Below are positions 32,518 through 41,308 of a stretch of DNA of 64,000 nucleotides, piece by piece. Under the pieces are notes generated by a model that made no database searches, was not told the DNA's origin, and worked only from the letters and a program-made list of their open reading frames with translations. Position 1 is the stretch's first letter. Each line of letters begins with the position of its first letter. The DNA is from Sporomusa acidovorans (GTDB lineage Bacteria > Bacillota > Negativicutes > Sporomusales > Sporomusaceae). The position numbers and the translations under genes were made by a program. The stretch spans positions 81,368-145,367 of the forward strand of contig NZ_FNAM01000008.1 in assembly GCF_900101845.1 (NCBI RefSeq), written 5' to 3'.

Positions 32518-33906
32518 ATGGATAAAAACGATCAAAAAATTAAGCTGATGGCGGAGGAAAAGATTCCGAAAGTGTTGCTGAAGTTTAGTGTACCGGTAAT
32601 TATCGGTATGCTGGTAACTGCTTTTTACAATGTTATCGATGCGATGTTTGTGGGGGGATTAGGTACAAGCGCCATAGGAGCGGTATCGATTGCTTTCCCG
32701 ATTTCCATGTTTCTCATGGGCTTAGGGCTAACTTTTGGCAGCGGAGCGTCTTCCTATATTTCCCGGCTGTTAGGTCAGGGAAATATCGTGCAGGCAAATC
32801 GGACGGCTTCCACAGCTTTTTTTAGCAGTCTGTTCATCGGGATACTTACGATAACAATAATACTGAGTTTTTTAGATGAAGTTTTATTATCTTTTGGCGC
32901 AACTACAACGATTTTGCCCTACGCCCGCGACTTTTCCTCAATATTTATTGCTGGTTCCATACTAAGTATCATCGATGTAACCTTGAATAATATAGCAATA
33001 TCGGAAGGTGCTGCCAAAATAAGCATGACGGCTATGATAGCAGGGGTAATCATCAATGTAATTTTAGAGCCGCTCTTTATTTATACGTTTGGCTGGGGAA
33101 TAAAAGGAGCGGCGATTGCTAATGTAGTGGCCCAGAGTGTAACTACTTTTTTATATTTGCAATATTTTTGGGGCAACAAAAGTTATGTGAAAATAGCATT
33201 TCAATATTTTGTTGTTGATAAAGAAATATATACTCAAATATTGAAAGTAGGACTTCCCCTGCTGATTTATCAGATCTTAACAAGTGCCTCCATGGGATTA
33301 ACAAATGCAGCAGCCAGTAATTTTGGCGATGCTGCTGTGGCTGCCATGGGGATTGTTACCAGAGTCTTTGCCATAGTGACCTATGTGGTTTTTGGCTACT
33401 CAAAAGGGTTTCAGCCACTCGCCGGATTTAATTATGGCGCCAAAAAAATTGACCGATTAAAAGAAGCAGTTAGCGTTTCCCTTAAATGGACTACCTGGTT
33501 TTGTGGAATCAGTGCATTGTTGATCATGGGTTTTTCAAATTCAATCGTTGCTTTGTTCAGCAATGACCGTGCGGTTATTGATATCGGCAGTAAAGCTTTG
33601 ATCGCCAATAGCGTCATATTTATTTCCTTTGGCTTTCAAACGATCTATATATCACTATTTTTGGCGCTTGGCAAAGCCAAAGCGGGTGGCGTGTTAAGTA
33701 TGGGAAGACAAGGCATATTTTTTATTCCTGTCATTTTTGTATTGCCGCCCATAATTGGTATAGATGGAGTGATTTATACGCAACTGATTGCTGATATATT
33801 AACAACACTACTCACGGCAATATTAGCCGTGATTTTAAAGAAAGAGATTAACGGTTTAACCGAAAATAACATGGAACAACCTGCCGAGCTATTGCATGAA
33901 AATTAA
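32518..33906 (+). CDS. MATE-family multidrug efflux transporter
   Basis: The 462-residue inner-membrane protein has about 12 helices in two MatE halves. The first begins IPKVLLKFSVPVIIGMLVTA, then FYNVIDAMFVGGLGTSAIGA; the second begins LKVGLPLLIYQILTSASMGL. It exports drugs or cations against H+ or Na+. GGAAAGGA precedes the ATG at 32518; an overlapping five-codon frame (MENG) starts 6 bases earlier. It is controlled with marR and the MBL gene through shared operators. Confidence 0.95.
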   Translation: MDKNDQKIKLMAEEKIPKVLLKFSVPVIIGMLVTAFYNVIDAMFVGGLGTSAIGAVSIAFPISMFLMGLGLTFGSGASSYISRLLGQGNIVQANRTASTAFFSSLFIGILTITIILSFLDEVLLSFGATTTILPYARDFSSIFIAGSILSIIDVTLNNIAISEGAAKISMTAMIAGVIINVILEPLFIYTFGWGIKGAAIANVVAQSVTTFLYLQYFWGNKSYVKIAFQYFVVDKEIYTQILKVGLPLLIYQILTSASMGLTNAAASNFGDAAVAAMGIVTRVFAIVTYVVFGYSKGFQPLAGFNYGAKKIDRLKEAVSVSLKWTTWFCGISALLIMGFSNSIVALFSNDRAVIDIGSKALIANSVIFISFGFQTIYISLFLALGKAKAGGVLSMGRQGIFFIPVIFVLPPIIGIDGVIYTQLIADILTTLLTAILAVILKKEINGLTENNMEQPAELLHEN

Positions 33907-33971
33907 GGTTCAGATTGTAATGGAACGTGTAATTTATGTCAATTTTAAATTAGTTTATTAGGGGGATAACA

Positions 33972-34322
33972 ATGAGGATACAACAAGTTTTAAATCGGTT
34001 TTATGTACATGATGTTGAGCAATCAATAGGATTTTATGAAAAGGTGCTAAATGAGAAATGCAATTTGAGGTTTAAATATCCTCAAGCAAATTTAGAAATA
34101 GCACAAGTAGGAAATATTCTACTTATAAGCGGCTCTGATGAAAGTTTGAGGCCGCTTAAAGATACACAAGCAACATTTATCGTAGATTCTATTATCGAAT
34201 TTAAAAATTTTTTACTAACCAATGGTGCTACAGTTATCAACGATGTGAAGAAAGTTCCCACCGGAATGAATATGACTGTAAAACACAAAGATGGTACTAA
34301 AGTTGAATATGTTCAACTTTAG
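33972..34322 (+). CDS. VOC/glyoxalase-family protein
   Basis: The 116-residue protein reads QQVLNRFYVHDVEQSIGFYE, then ANLEIAQVGNILLISGSDES and ends GTKVEYVQL, the one-domain beta-alpha-beta fold of vicinal oxygen chelate proteins (glyoxalase, bleomycin-resistance and fosfomycin-resistance relatives). AGGGGGA precedes the ATG. It follows the MATE gene after 65 bases and may be co-transcribed, suggesting a detoxification or drug-binding role, which is inference. Confidence 0.85.
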   Translation: MRIQQVLNRFYVHDVEQSIGFYEKVLNEKCNLRFKYPQANLEIAQVGNILLISGSDESLRPLKDTQATFIVDSIIEFKNFLLTNGATVINDVKKVPTGMNMTVKHKDGTKVEYVQL

Positions 34323-34485
34323 TATGAGTTAAGAAAAGCCTGAACAATGGCTTCTCTTAAAAATATTCATATTCATCACAGCTGGGTTGCAAATAAAAAC
34401 CAGTTGCCTGCCGATTCGAAAAAAGTTGCTCTTTATTATGCAAAAACCAGATAATATTCCATTAACCGTGTGATTAGGAGGAGCG

Positions 34486-34746
34486 ATGAAACTGTGCACT
34501 ATCATTCACGGCATACCTGTCGTGGCAGACCCGGCATTGTCAAGGAAAGAAATCAATAAACTTGTTTCCGATACCATTCAAACATGGACATGGGAAGGAA
34601 GACAATTAGAAAAAATTGAGCTGATCAGCGATGGCCAACTGATCCATATCTGTTCTTATGAAAAACCGTTGATCAAACTTGTCCCTTTACGAAATGACAT
34701 AAATAGGGAGAGAATAATAAATGCAACAGCTAAAATTATTGACTAA
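34486..34746 (+). CDS. Small protein of the RND cassette, copy 2
   Basis: The 86-residue protein starts MKLCTIIHGIPVVADPALSR and shares with copies 1 and 3 the ADPALS motif, TWTWEGRQL, KIELISDGQLIH and CSYEKP. It has a C-terminal extension (ERIINATAKIID) that overlaps the start of the MFP gene by 26 bases, so the two are tightly coupled. AGGAGG precedes the ATG. It is soluble and of unknown function. Confidence 0.8.
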   Translation: MKLCTIIHGIPVVADPALSRKEINKLVSDTIQTWTWEGRQLEKIELISDGQLIHICSYEKPLIKLVPLRNDINRERIINATAKIID

Positions 34747-35845
34747 AATGCCGAAAAAAAAATTATATTACGGTTTAGCATCAATAGTGTTAGGTATATG
34801 TATCGTAAGCGGTATGATGTGGAAGGGACAGTCTCAGCCCAAACCGGTTGAAGATGATGTTGCTTTAGTCCAGACAGCCGTAATCAGCGTTGCAGAAACG
34901 GCACAAGATTATGCCTATTCCGGTGAAGTGCGGGGCCGGTACGAAAGTCAGCTTGCCTTTCAAGTCGGCGGAAAGATCATAAAACGCAATGTTGACTTGG
35001 GTAGTACGGTCAACGCCGGTGATGCCTTAATGGAAATTGACTCGAAAGATATTGCGCAAACGGTAAATGCGAATGCCGCCCAGGTATATTCCGCTCAATC
35101 GCAATTAAAATTGGCGGAAAATAACCTGAAACGCTACCGCCAGTTGTATGAACAAAATGCAATCAGCCAGGCTCAGCTCGACCAGTATCAAAGTGCGTAC
35201 GACGCGGCGGTCGCAGCCGTGCAGCAAACGTCCGCCCAATATACCCAGGGTGCTAACCAGCTGGGTTACAGCACCCTGTATGCCACCAGCGCAGGCGTTA
35301 TCTCCGGTATCAATGCCGAAACCGGACAGATCGTCAGTGCCGGACAGTCTGTTCTTACACTGGTGCAGGACGGCGAACGGGAAATTGAAATCAACGTTCC
35401 CGAGAACCGCATCGAAGAACTGCGAAAGGCGGAGCAAATTCAGGTCACCTTCTGGGCTCTGCCTGGTGTTGCCGCAGACGGAAAGGTAAGAGAAATATCG
35501 CCTATCGCCGACAAAATATCCCGCACTTTTAAAGTCCGGATCAGCCTGCTCAATCCGCCGGCAGAAATAAAGCTAGGCATGACGTCGACCGTCACGGTAG
35601 TTCACCCCGGCAATAAACAGACCGCCTCCCTTCCTCTGTCAGCTATCTACCAAACGGGTGATACACCTAACGTTTGGGTTGTCCAAAACGATACCGTAAC
35701 TCTAAGGCCAATAAAAGTGGGCCGTTTCGAAGATAACCAAGTTGAGGTACTGGAAGGTCTGCAAAACAGTGATGTGGTTGTTACCGCCGGAGTCCATAAG
35801 CTGAAAGAAGGACAAAAGGTCTGCACGGGCGGTGATAACCAATGA
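34721..35845 (+). CDS. RND efflux membrane-fusion protein, copy 2
   Basis: The 374-residue HlyD/AcrA-type adaptor has an N-terminal anchor (KLYYGLASIVLGICIVSGMM), the lipoyl motif GRYESQLAFQVGGKIIKRNV, a Q/A-rich alpha-hairpin and the beta parts EIEINVPENRIEEL and VWVVQNDTVTLRPIKVG. It is much like copies 1 and 3. AGGGAGAG lies before the ATG. Its stop overlaps the RND start (ATGA). Confidence 0.94.
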   Translation: MQQLKLLTKMPKKKLYYGLASIVLGICIVSGMMWKGQSQPKPVEDDVALVQTAVISVAETAQDYAYSGEVRGRYESQLAFQVGGKIIKRNVDLGSTVNAGDALMEIDSKDIAQTVNANAAQVYSAQSQLKLAENNLKRYRQLYEQNAISQAQLDQYQSAYDAAVAAVQQTSAQYTQGANQLGYSTLYATSAGVISGINAETGQIVSAGQSVLTLVQDGEREIEINVPENRIEELRKAEQIQVTFWALPGVAADGKVREISPIADKISRTFKVRISLLNPPAEIKLGMTSTVTVVHPGNKQTASLPLSAIYQTGDTPNVWVVQNDTVTLRPIKVGRFEDNQVEVLEGLQNSDVVVTAGVHKLKEGQKVCTGGDNQ

Positions 35846-38800
35846 ACAAACTAAACTTAACCGAGTGGGCACTCCATCATAAGCAGTTGGTCTATTATTT
35901 TGTTTTCATGACTTTCATCATAGGAATTTTTTCGTATTTCCAACTAGGGAGAATGGAAGATCCTGATTTTGTCCTCCGTAAAATGATTGTATCCGTCTCT
36001 TGGCCAGGAGCCAGCGCCCGCCAGGTAGAAGATCAGGTAACGGATAAAATCGAGAAAAAATTGCAGGACCTTCCTGGTTTAGACTATCTGAATAGTTATT
36101 CAAAACCAGGCCAGGCCGTGATCTATGTAGCGCTAAAAGACACGGTAGCCGAAAAAGACATCCGGCCAACCTGGATGGATGTGCGCAATATGGTCAACGA
36201 TATCAAGGGTACTTTACCGCAAGGAATAGTCGGTCCCACTTTTAATGACCGTTTTGACGATGTTTTTGGCTGTATTTACGCCCTGACATCCGATGGATTT
36301 ACCTATGAAGAAATGCGCAGCCAGGCCGAAAAAATCCGCCGGATTTTACTGGGCGTTTCCAATGTAAAAAAGGTGGAACTGCTCGGTGTACAGGATGAAA
36401 AAATTTACATTGAAATCGAAAATAACAAACTAGCCCAACTGGGGATTGACCCCAATTTGATTGTCAATACCATCAAGGCTCAGGATGCCATGGCCGCTTC
36501 CGGCATGATTGACACTTTCTCCGATAATGTTTATTTACGGGTCAGCGGCATGTTTGACAACATCGACAGCATTCGTAATCTGCCTATCCGGGCTAACGAC
36601 CGCACCTTCCGTTTGGGTGATATTGCCAAAATAGAACGCAGTTATAGCGACCCCATTGACCCCAAAATGTATTATAACGGCCAGCCTGCTATCGGCATTG
36701 CCGTCTCTATGGATAAAGGCGGCAACATCCTGACATTGGGTGCTGATCTTACTAAAACCGTTACTCAAATTAAAAAAAATTTGCCGCTTGGTTTTGATCT
36801 CGACCAAATAGCCAATCAACCCCAAAGCGTTGAGGAATCAATCGGTGAATTTGTAAAATCATTACGCGAAGCCATCATCATTGTTTTGCTTGTCAGTTTT
36901 TTAAGTCTTGGCATGCGTTCCGGCATGGTAGTGGCATTGTGTATTCCTTTGGTTCTGGCTGGTACATTTACCTGCATGAAACTCCTGGGGATTGATTTAC
37001 ATAAGATTTCGCTGGGCGCGCTGATTATCGCCCTGGGACTCTTGGTCGACGATGCCATCATTGCCGTAGAAATGATGAGCGTGAAGCTGGAACAGGGCTG
37101 GGACCGGTTTAAAGCCGCTTGTTTTGCTTATACAGCAACCGCCTTCCCCATGCTGACAGGAACATTAATCACGTGCGCCGGCTTCATTCCTATTGGGTTT
37201 TCCAAGGGAAACGCCGGGGAATATGTTTGCAGTATCTTTACAGTAGTTACGATCGCGCTGCTAATATCCTGGCTTATATCGGTTTTAGTAACGCCATTAT
37301 TGGGATATATACTAATTAAACCGAAGTCGGCAACAAAAAACCAGGATATTTATGATTCGAAATTTTACCAATTTTTCCGGAAGATACTGCTCTGGTGTTT
37401 AGGCCACCGGAAACTGGTACTCAGCATCACCCTGGCCAGTTTTATCGGTTCTATTTTTCTCTTCAAATTCATAAAACAAGAATTTTTTCCGTCATCCTTG
37501 CACCCAGAACTGATCGTAGAGATGAGGTTGCCGGAAGGAGCTTCCCTGCAGGCAACTGAGCAAGAGGCAAAGCGTTTTGCAGAAACACTTGCTGACGATC
37601 CCAACATTAGCCACTACAGTTACTATGTCGGTGAAGGCGCTCCCCGGTTTGTGCTGACCACTGACCCTACCCTACCCGCCAGTAACTATGCACAATTTGT
37701 AATTGTAGCCAAAAATGTAGAAGCACGTAACGCATTAAATGCGAAAGTAGATAACTTATTCGCTAAGTCCTTTGCCAATGTTCGCGGACATACCAAAGTA
37801 ATCCTGACTGGCCCTCCATCACCTTATCCCGTTATGCTCAGAGTAACCGGTTATGACCACGAAAAAGTACGTGAAATCGCCAGTCAGGTAAGCAACGCCA
37901 TGGCATCCAACCCTCATATCACCCATATTAACTGGGACTGGAACGAAAAAAGCAAAGTTATGCACTTGACGGTTGATCAAAACAAAGCCAGAATGCTGGG
38001 AATTGACAGCCAGACCCTGGCATCGAATTTGCAATCGCAGTTATCCGGTGCTGCCTTGTCTGAGTTCAGGGAACAGGATAAAACAGTGGATATCGTATTC
38101 CGTATTGACCAGGAAAACCGAAAAGATTTATCTCATATTAAGGACCTCAATATCCATATCGGCAACGGTCAGTTTGTTCCTCTGGATCAAATTGCCCAGA
38201 TAAGCTATGAGGCTGAAGACGGCCTGATCTGGCGGCGCGATCTGAAACCCACAATTACTGTACAGGCAGATACCGTCCAAGATACCACCAGCAATGACGC
38301 AACAAAACAAGTGTATGATAGTCTCAAGGATTTGCGTGAAAATCTGCCGCCTGGCTATAGCATTGACATCGGCGGCTCCCTCGAACGAAGCAAACAATCC
38401 ATGCAGTTCCTGCTTCAACCAGTGCCAGCCATGTTTATAATTATTCTTACACTCTTGATGTTCCAACTTCAGAAGATATCCCTGATGTTTTTGACAGTAT
38501 TGACTGCCCCTCTTGGTATCATTGGTATCAGTATATCAATGATATTAACGCAGCGGCCTATGGGATTCGTTGCTGAACTGGGGGTTTTAGCGCTTAGTGG
38601 TATGATTATACGAAACTCGGTGATCTTGATTGATCAAATTGAGCAGCATATAAAAGCCGGTGAGTCACCGTGGGATGCTATCATTGATTCAACCATACTA
38701 AGATTTCGTCCTATTATGCTGACTGCCGCAGCCGCTATATTAGGGATGATTCCCCTGATGGCAAGTACTTTCTGGGGCCCGATGGCAGTGGCGATTGCTG

Positions 38801-38913
38801 GCGGATTATTTTGTGCCACCATATTGACGCTGCTGGTTTTACCGACGATGTATGCAACATGGTTTAAAGTAACCCCAAATTCTCAGCCGGAACAAAAAAC
38901 AACAGCAATGTGA
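35842..38913 (+). CDS. RND efflux pump, copy 2
   Basis: The 1023-residue inner-membrane pump has twelve helices, two periplasmic docking/porter loops, the GRMEDPDF motif near the N terminus and the proton-relay motif LLVDDAIIAVEMM at about 405-417. The second half repeats the layout (GIIGISISMILTQRPMGFVA). It is a HAE-type RND transporter expelling drugs or other amphiphiles. It forms one unit with the adaptor before it. No outer-membrane partner is encoded nearby. Confidence 0.96.
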   Translation: MNKLNLTEWALHHKQLVYYFVFMTFIIGIFSYFQLGRMEDPDFVLRKMIVSVSWPGASARQVEDQVTDKIEKKLQDLPGLDYLNSYSKPGQAVIYVALKDTVAEKDIRPTWMDVRNMVNDIKGTLPQGIVGPTFNDRFDDVFGCIYALTSDGFTYEEMRSQAEKIRRILLGVSNVKKVELLGVQDEKIYIEIENNKLAQLGIDPNLIVNTIKAQDAMAASGMIDTFSDNVYLRVSGMFDNIDSIRNLPIRANDRTFRLGDIAKIERSYSDPIDPKMYYNGQPAIGIAVSMDKGGNILTLGADLTKTVTQIKKNLPLGFDLDQIANQPQSVEESIGEFVKSLREAIIIVLLVSFLSLGMRSGMVVALCIPLVLAGTFTCMKLLGIDLHKISLGALIIALGLLVDDAIIAVEMMSVKLEQGWDRFKAACFAYTATAFPMLTGTLITCAGFIPIGFSKGNAGEYVCSIFTVVTIALLISWLISVLVTPLLGYILIKPKSATKNQDIYDSKFYQFFRKILLWCLGHRKLVLSITLASFIGSIFLFKFIKQEFFPSSLHPELIVEMRLPEGASLQATEQEAKRFAETLADDPNISHYSYYVGEGAPRFVLTTDPTLPASNYAQFVIVAKNVEARNALNAKVDNLFAKSFANVRGHTKVILTGPPSPYPVMLRVTGYDHEKVREIASQVSNAMASNPHITHINWDWNEKSKVMHLTVDQNKARMLGIDSQTLASNLQSQLSGAALSEFREQDKTVDIVFRIDQENRKDLSHIKDLNIHIGNGQFVPLDQIAQISYEAEDGLIWRRDLKPTITVQADTVQDTTSNDATKQVYDSLKDLRENLPPGYSIDIGGSLERSKQSMQFLLQPVPAMFIIILTLLMFQLQKISLMFLTVLTAPLGIIGISISMILTQRPMGFVAELGVLALSGMIIRNSVILIDQIEQHIKAGESPWDAIIDSTILRFRPIMLTAAAAILGMIPLMASTFWGPMAVAIAGGLFCATILTLLVLPTMYATWFKVTPNSQPEQKTTAM

Positions 38914-38928
38914 GTCGTCAAGGCCCGG

Positions 38929-38989
38929 CGCGTCAGTAAGTTCGGTAAGGCGTTTTTCCAACCGTACCAAAAGGAACCCAGCACCACCG
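38929..38989 (-). pseudogene. yvrJ remnant
   Basis: One minus-strand frame reads GGAGFLLVRLEKRLTELTDA, matching VVAFYLLVRLEKRLTELTSA of YvrJ. Start and end are lost. Confidence 0.6.
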
Positions 38990-39143
38990 GGCAATCTGTT
39001 TCCCTGAGCACCTGAAAATTGGCATTTTTCGCCCCCCAGTCCGCGGTAGAAAGTTCGGGCACCATTTGAACCTGCAAACAGGTCGCTAGCCGCTTACCTG
39101 CGCCGCCCGGATAATGATATACCTCCGTACCATGGGTTCGCAT
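38985..39143 (-). pseudogene. N-acetylmuramoyl-L-alanine amidase C-terminal remnant
   Basis: The minus strand reads GTEVYHYPG, RLATCLQVQMVPELSTADWG and NANFQVLRETDCPVVL, the end of an Amidase_3 domain (expected VLR-x-T-x-x-P-A-V-L-V-E). The catalytic glutamate end is lost by a junction to the yvrJ remnant. Amidases often accompany YvrJ/DUF2922 genes, so this was once a larger cassette. Confidence 0.55.
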
Positions 39144-39188
39144 CGTAATACTTATCTTTTAACCAGTCAGTAGTCGAAACAGAATATC

Positions 39189-39240
39189 TTGACAACTATA
39201 TCAAACCTGCATTATTATAATATTGAACTTAAGTTCAGTA
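39189..39240 (+). promoter_or_regulatory. tetR promoter and operator
   Basis: TTGACA (39189-39194) and TATTAT (39213-39218) are 18 bases apart. The palindrome TTGAAC-TTAA-GTTCAG (39223-39238) covers the start of transcription and matches the operator before the MFS gene. Confidence 0.78.
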
Positions 39241-39258
39241 TTGAAGTGTGAGGAACCT

Positions 39259-39849
39259 ATGGCACAGATATTAAAAGAAGAAATAGAAAAAAATATATTC
39301 CGGGCAGCGATTGATGAGTTTTATACAATGGGTTATCAGTCCGCTACCCTGAGAAATATTGCTGAGGAAGCAGGCATTCCTGTAGGGCTTATTTATACCT
39401 ATTACAAGAATAAAGCGGCATTGTTCGCTGCCGTTGTCAACCCTACCTATCTTTCTTTTCAAAAAATACTGTCTACAGCAAGTTCTCCGGAGAGCAATCC
39501 TGGCTACGACAAGTTTTTCCACGAAGAACTACCCTTTATCTTTACTATGCTCAAAAACAACCGCAAACCATTTATCATTCTCATCGATAAAAGCAAGGGT
39601 ACCGTATACGAAAATGCCAGAGAGGAACTTATCCTGCTTACCCAGATTCATATACAGGCGCAATTGCAGCATAAGCTAATCCACTGTGAAAAAAAAGTAG
39701 ACGATTTGTTTTATCACATATTGGCCAATAATTTTATGGAAGGTCTGTTCGAAATAGCCAGACATTATAAGGATGAAAAATGGGCGGACCATATTATGAA
39801 ACTCTTTATCCAGCAATACTTTTACGGAATCAACTCCGTAATTGTATAA
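39259..39849 (+). CDS. TetR-family regulator of the MFS and third RND cassette
   Basis: The 196-residue repressor begins MAQILKEEIEKNIFRAAIDE, followed by the TetR helix-turn-helix YQSATLRNIAEEAGIPVGLI and YTYYKNKAALFAAVV; the rest is an all-helical ligand-binding domain. The ATG at 39259 has GAGGAACCT before it; the TTG at 39223 would lie inside the operator. Operators TTGAAC-N4-GTTCAA lie before this gene and before the MFS gene, so it should repress itself and the efflux operon downstream. Confidence 0.9.
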   Translation: MAQILKEEIEKNIFRAAIDEFYTMGYQSATLRNIAEEAGIPVGLIYTYYKNKAALFAAVVNPTYLSFQKILSTASSPESNPGYDKFFHEELPFIFTMLKNNRKPFIILIDKSKGTVYENAREELILLTQIHIQAQLQHKLIHCEKKVDDLFYHILANNFMEGLFEIARHYKDEKWADHIMKLFIQQYFYGINSVIV

Positions 39850-39862
39850 ATTTTTTTCGCGC

Positions 39863-39886
39863 AATATTGAACATCGGTTCAATATT
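39863..39886 (+). promoter_or_regulatory. TetR operator before the MFS gene
   Basis: AATATTGAAC-ATCG-GTTCAATATT has perfect 10-base arms and shares the TTGAAC-N4-GTTCA core with the site before tetR. Confidence 0.82.
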
Positions 39887-39925
39887 TAATAATTTATTGT
39901 AACGCAGAAAGGGGTCTGTTACTGT

Positions 39926-41080
39926 ATGTTTAAAATTTCTCTTCTCTCCATTTCCCTCCTCACCATTATGGCCGGAGCGGCGGTGGCTCCGGGGCTGGGG
40001 GAGATTGCCAAGGCGTTCCCCGGTGAAAGCCAAACCATGATTAAACTCATTCTCTCTTTACCGCCGCTATTCATTATCCCGTTTTCGATTCTGTCAGGGA
40101 TATTAAGTTCCCGGATGAGTAAGAAAAAGCTGCTGATCGCCGGTCTGGTTGTGTATATTATCGGCGGCGCCGGCGCTGTTTTTGCCGACTCGCTGATGCC
40201 GCTGCTTGCCTTCCGCGCCGTGCTGGGAGCCGGCACCGGCATCATACTGCCCCTGTCGACAGGGTTGATTGCCGATTTTTATCAGGGCGGCGAACGTATT
40301 AAAATGCTGGGATATTCCTTTTCGGCCAATAACCTGGGAGCTGTCGTCGGCAATCTTGGTGCAGGCCTGCTTGCCCTAATCAACTGGCAGTACGTTTTTT
40401 ACGTCTATTTAATTGCTGTTCCTGTGTTGGTGCTTGTCGCCTTGTTTATTAAAGACATTCCCGCACCCGGGAAACAAGCGGAAGCAAACAATAAAACCGC
40501 CCTTCCCGGTCCGGTTTACGGCTGGGCGTTCGCAGCGTTCCTGGTTATGCTGGCCTTTTATGCGATTGTCACCAACCTTTCCTTACTGATTTATGGCAGA
40601 AACATCGGTGACTCCAGTTTTGCCGGCATTCTCTTCGCCATCAATGCCGTGAGCATGTTTATAGGAGGATTTAGCCTCAAGGCGGCCAGCCAGTATTTGA
40701 ACCGTCTGCTTCCCTGCTGCATGCTGTTCTTAATGGCTGCAGGCTACAGCGGTCTGGGCGTAAGCTACTCCAAAACAATGCTCATCGTATCGATTATGGT
40801 TGCCGGCCTGGGAACCGGCTGGGCCTATCCGTTTATTATCAATAAAGCATCCGCCTATGCGCCCTTAGGGAAAAACATTGCCGTTATGGCTGTTGTATCC
40901 AGTTTTGCTTTCCTGGGACAGTTTTCTTCGCCGTTAGTTTTAGATACCCTGCGAAATTTAGCCGGTGGAACCGTTGCTGCCAGCTTCTTCATATTATCAA
41001 GTTGTATGGGATTGTTAGCCGTTATCGGCCTAACAGGTGCTCTTTCCAAAAACTTGCCTAATCAGCGGGAGGAGCCATAG
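39926..41080 (+). CDS. MFS efflux transporter
   Basis: The 384-residue inner-membrane protein has about 12 helices and MFS motifs: APGLGEIAKAFPG after helix 1, the motif A-like loop GILSSRMSKKKLLIAG and LGAGTGIILPLSTGLIADFY. It is of drug-H+ antiporter type (DHA1). AGAAAGGGG lies before the ATG. Two bases separate its stop from the small-protein gene, so it is the first gene of an operon with RND cassette 3, under the TetR operator. Confidence 0.93.
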   Translation: MFKISLLSISLLTIMAGAAVAPGLGEIAKAFPGESQTMIKLILSLPPLFIIPFSILSGILSSRMSKKKLLIAGLVVYIIGGAGAVFADSLMPLLAFRAVLGAGTGIILPLSTGLIADFYQGGERIKMLGYSFSANNLGAVVGNLGAGLLALINWQYVFYVYLIAVPVLVLVALFIKDIPAPGKQAEANNKTALPGPVYGWAFAAFLVMLAFYAIVTNLSLLIYGRNIGDSSFAGILFAINAVSMFIGGFSLKAASQYLNRLLPCCMLFLMAAGYSGLGVSYSKTMLIVSIMVAGLGTGWAYPFIINKASAYAPLGKNIAVMAVVSSFAFLGQFSSPLVLDTLRNLAGGTVAASFFILSSCMGLLAVIGLTGALSKNLPNQREEP

Positions 41081-41082
41081 TA

Positions 41083-41304
41083 ATGTGCACAATCATTCAA
41101 GGCATACCTGTCATGGCCGACCCGGCATTATCGAGAAAAAAAATCAACCAGCTCGTTTGTGATATCATCAAAACCTGGAAATGGGAAGGCAAGGAACTGG
41201 GGAAAATTGAGTTAATTTATGATGGACAACTGATTCATGTCATTTCCTATGAAAAACCTGTAGTTCAACTTGTCCCTCTACAAATAAACACAAGGGAGAC
41301 ATAA
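41083..41304 (+). CDS. Small protein of the RND cassette, copy 3
   Basis: The 73-residue protein begins MCTIIQGIPVMADPALSRKK and contains TWKWEGKELGKIELIYDGQL and SYEKPVVQLVPLQ. It aligns end to end with copies 1 and 2; W-x-WEG, KIELI and SYEKP are invariant. The ribosome site GGGAGGAG lies in the end of the MFS gene. No membrane segment, signal peptide or known domain is visible. Confidence 0.8.
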   Translation: MCTIIQGIPVMADPALSRKKINQLVCDIIKTWKWEGKELGKIELIYDGQLIHVISYEKPVVQLVPLQINTRET

Positions 41305-41308
41305 ATAA

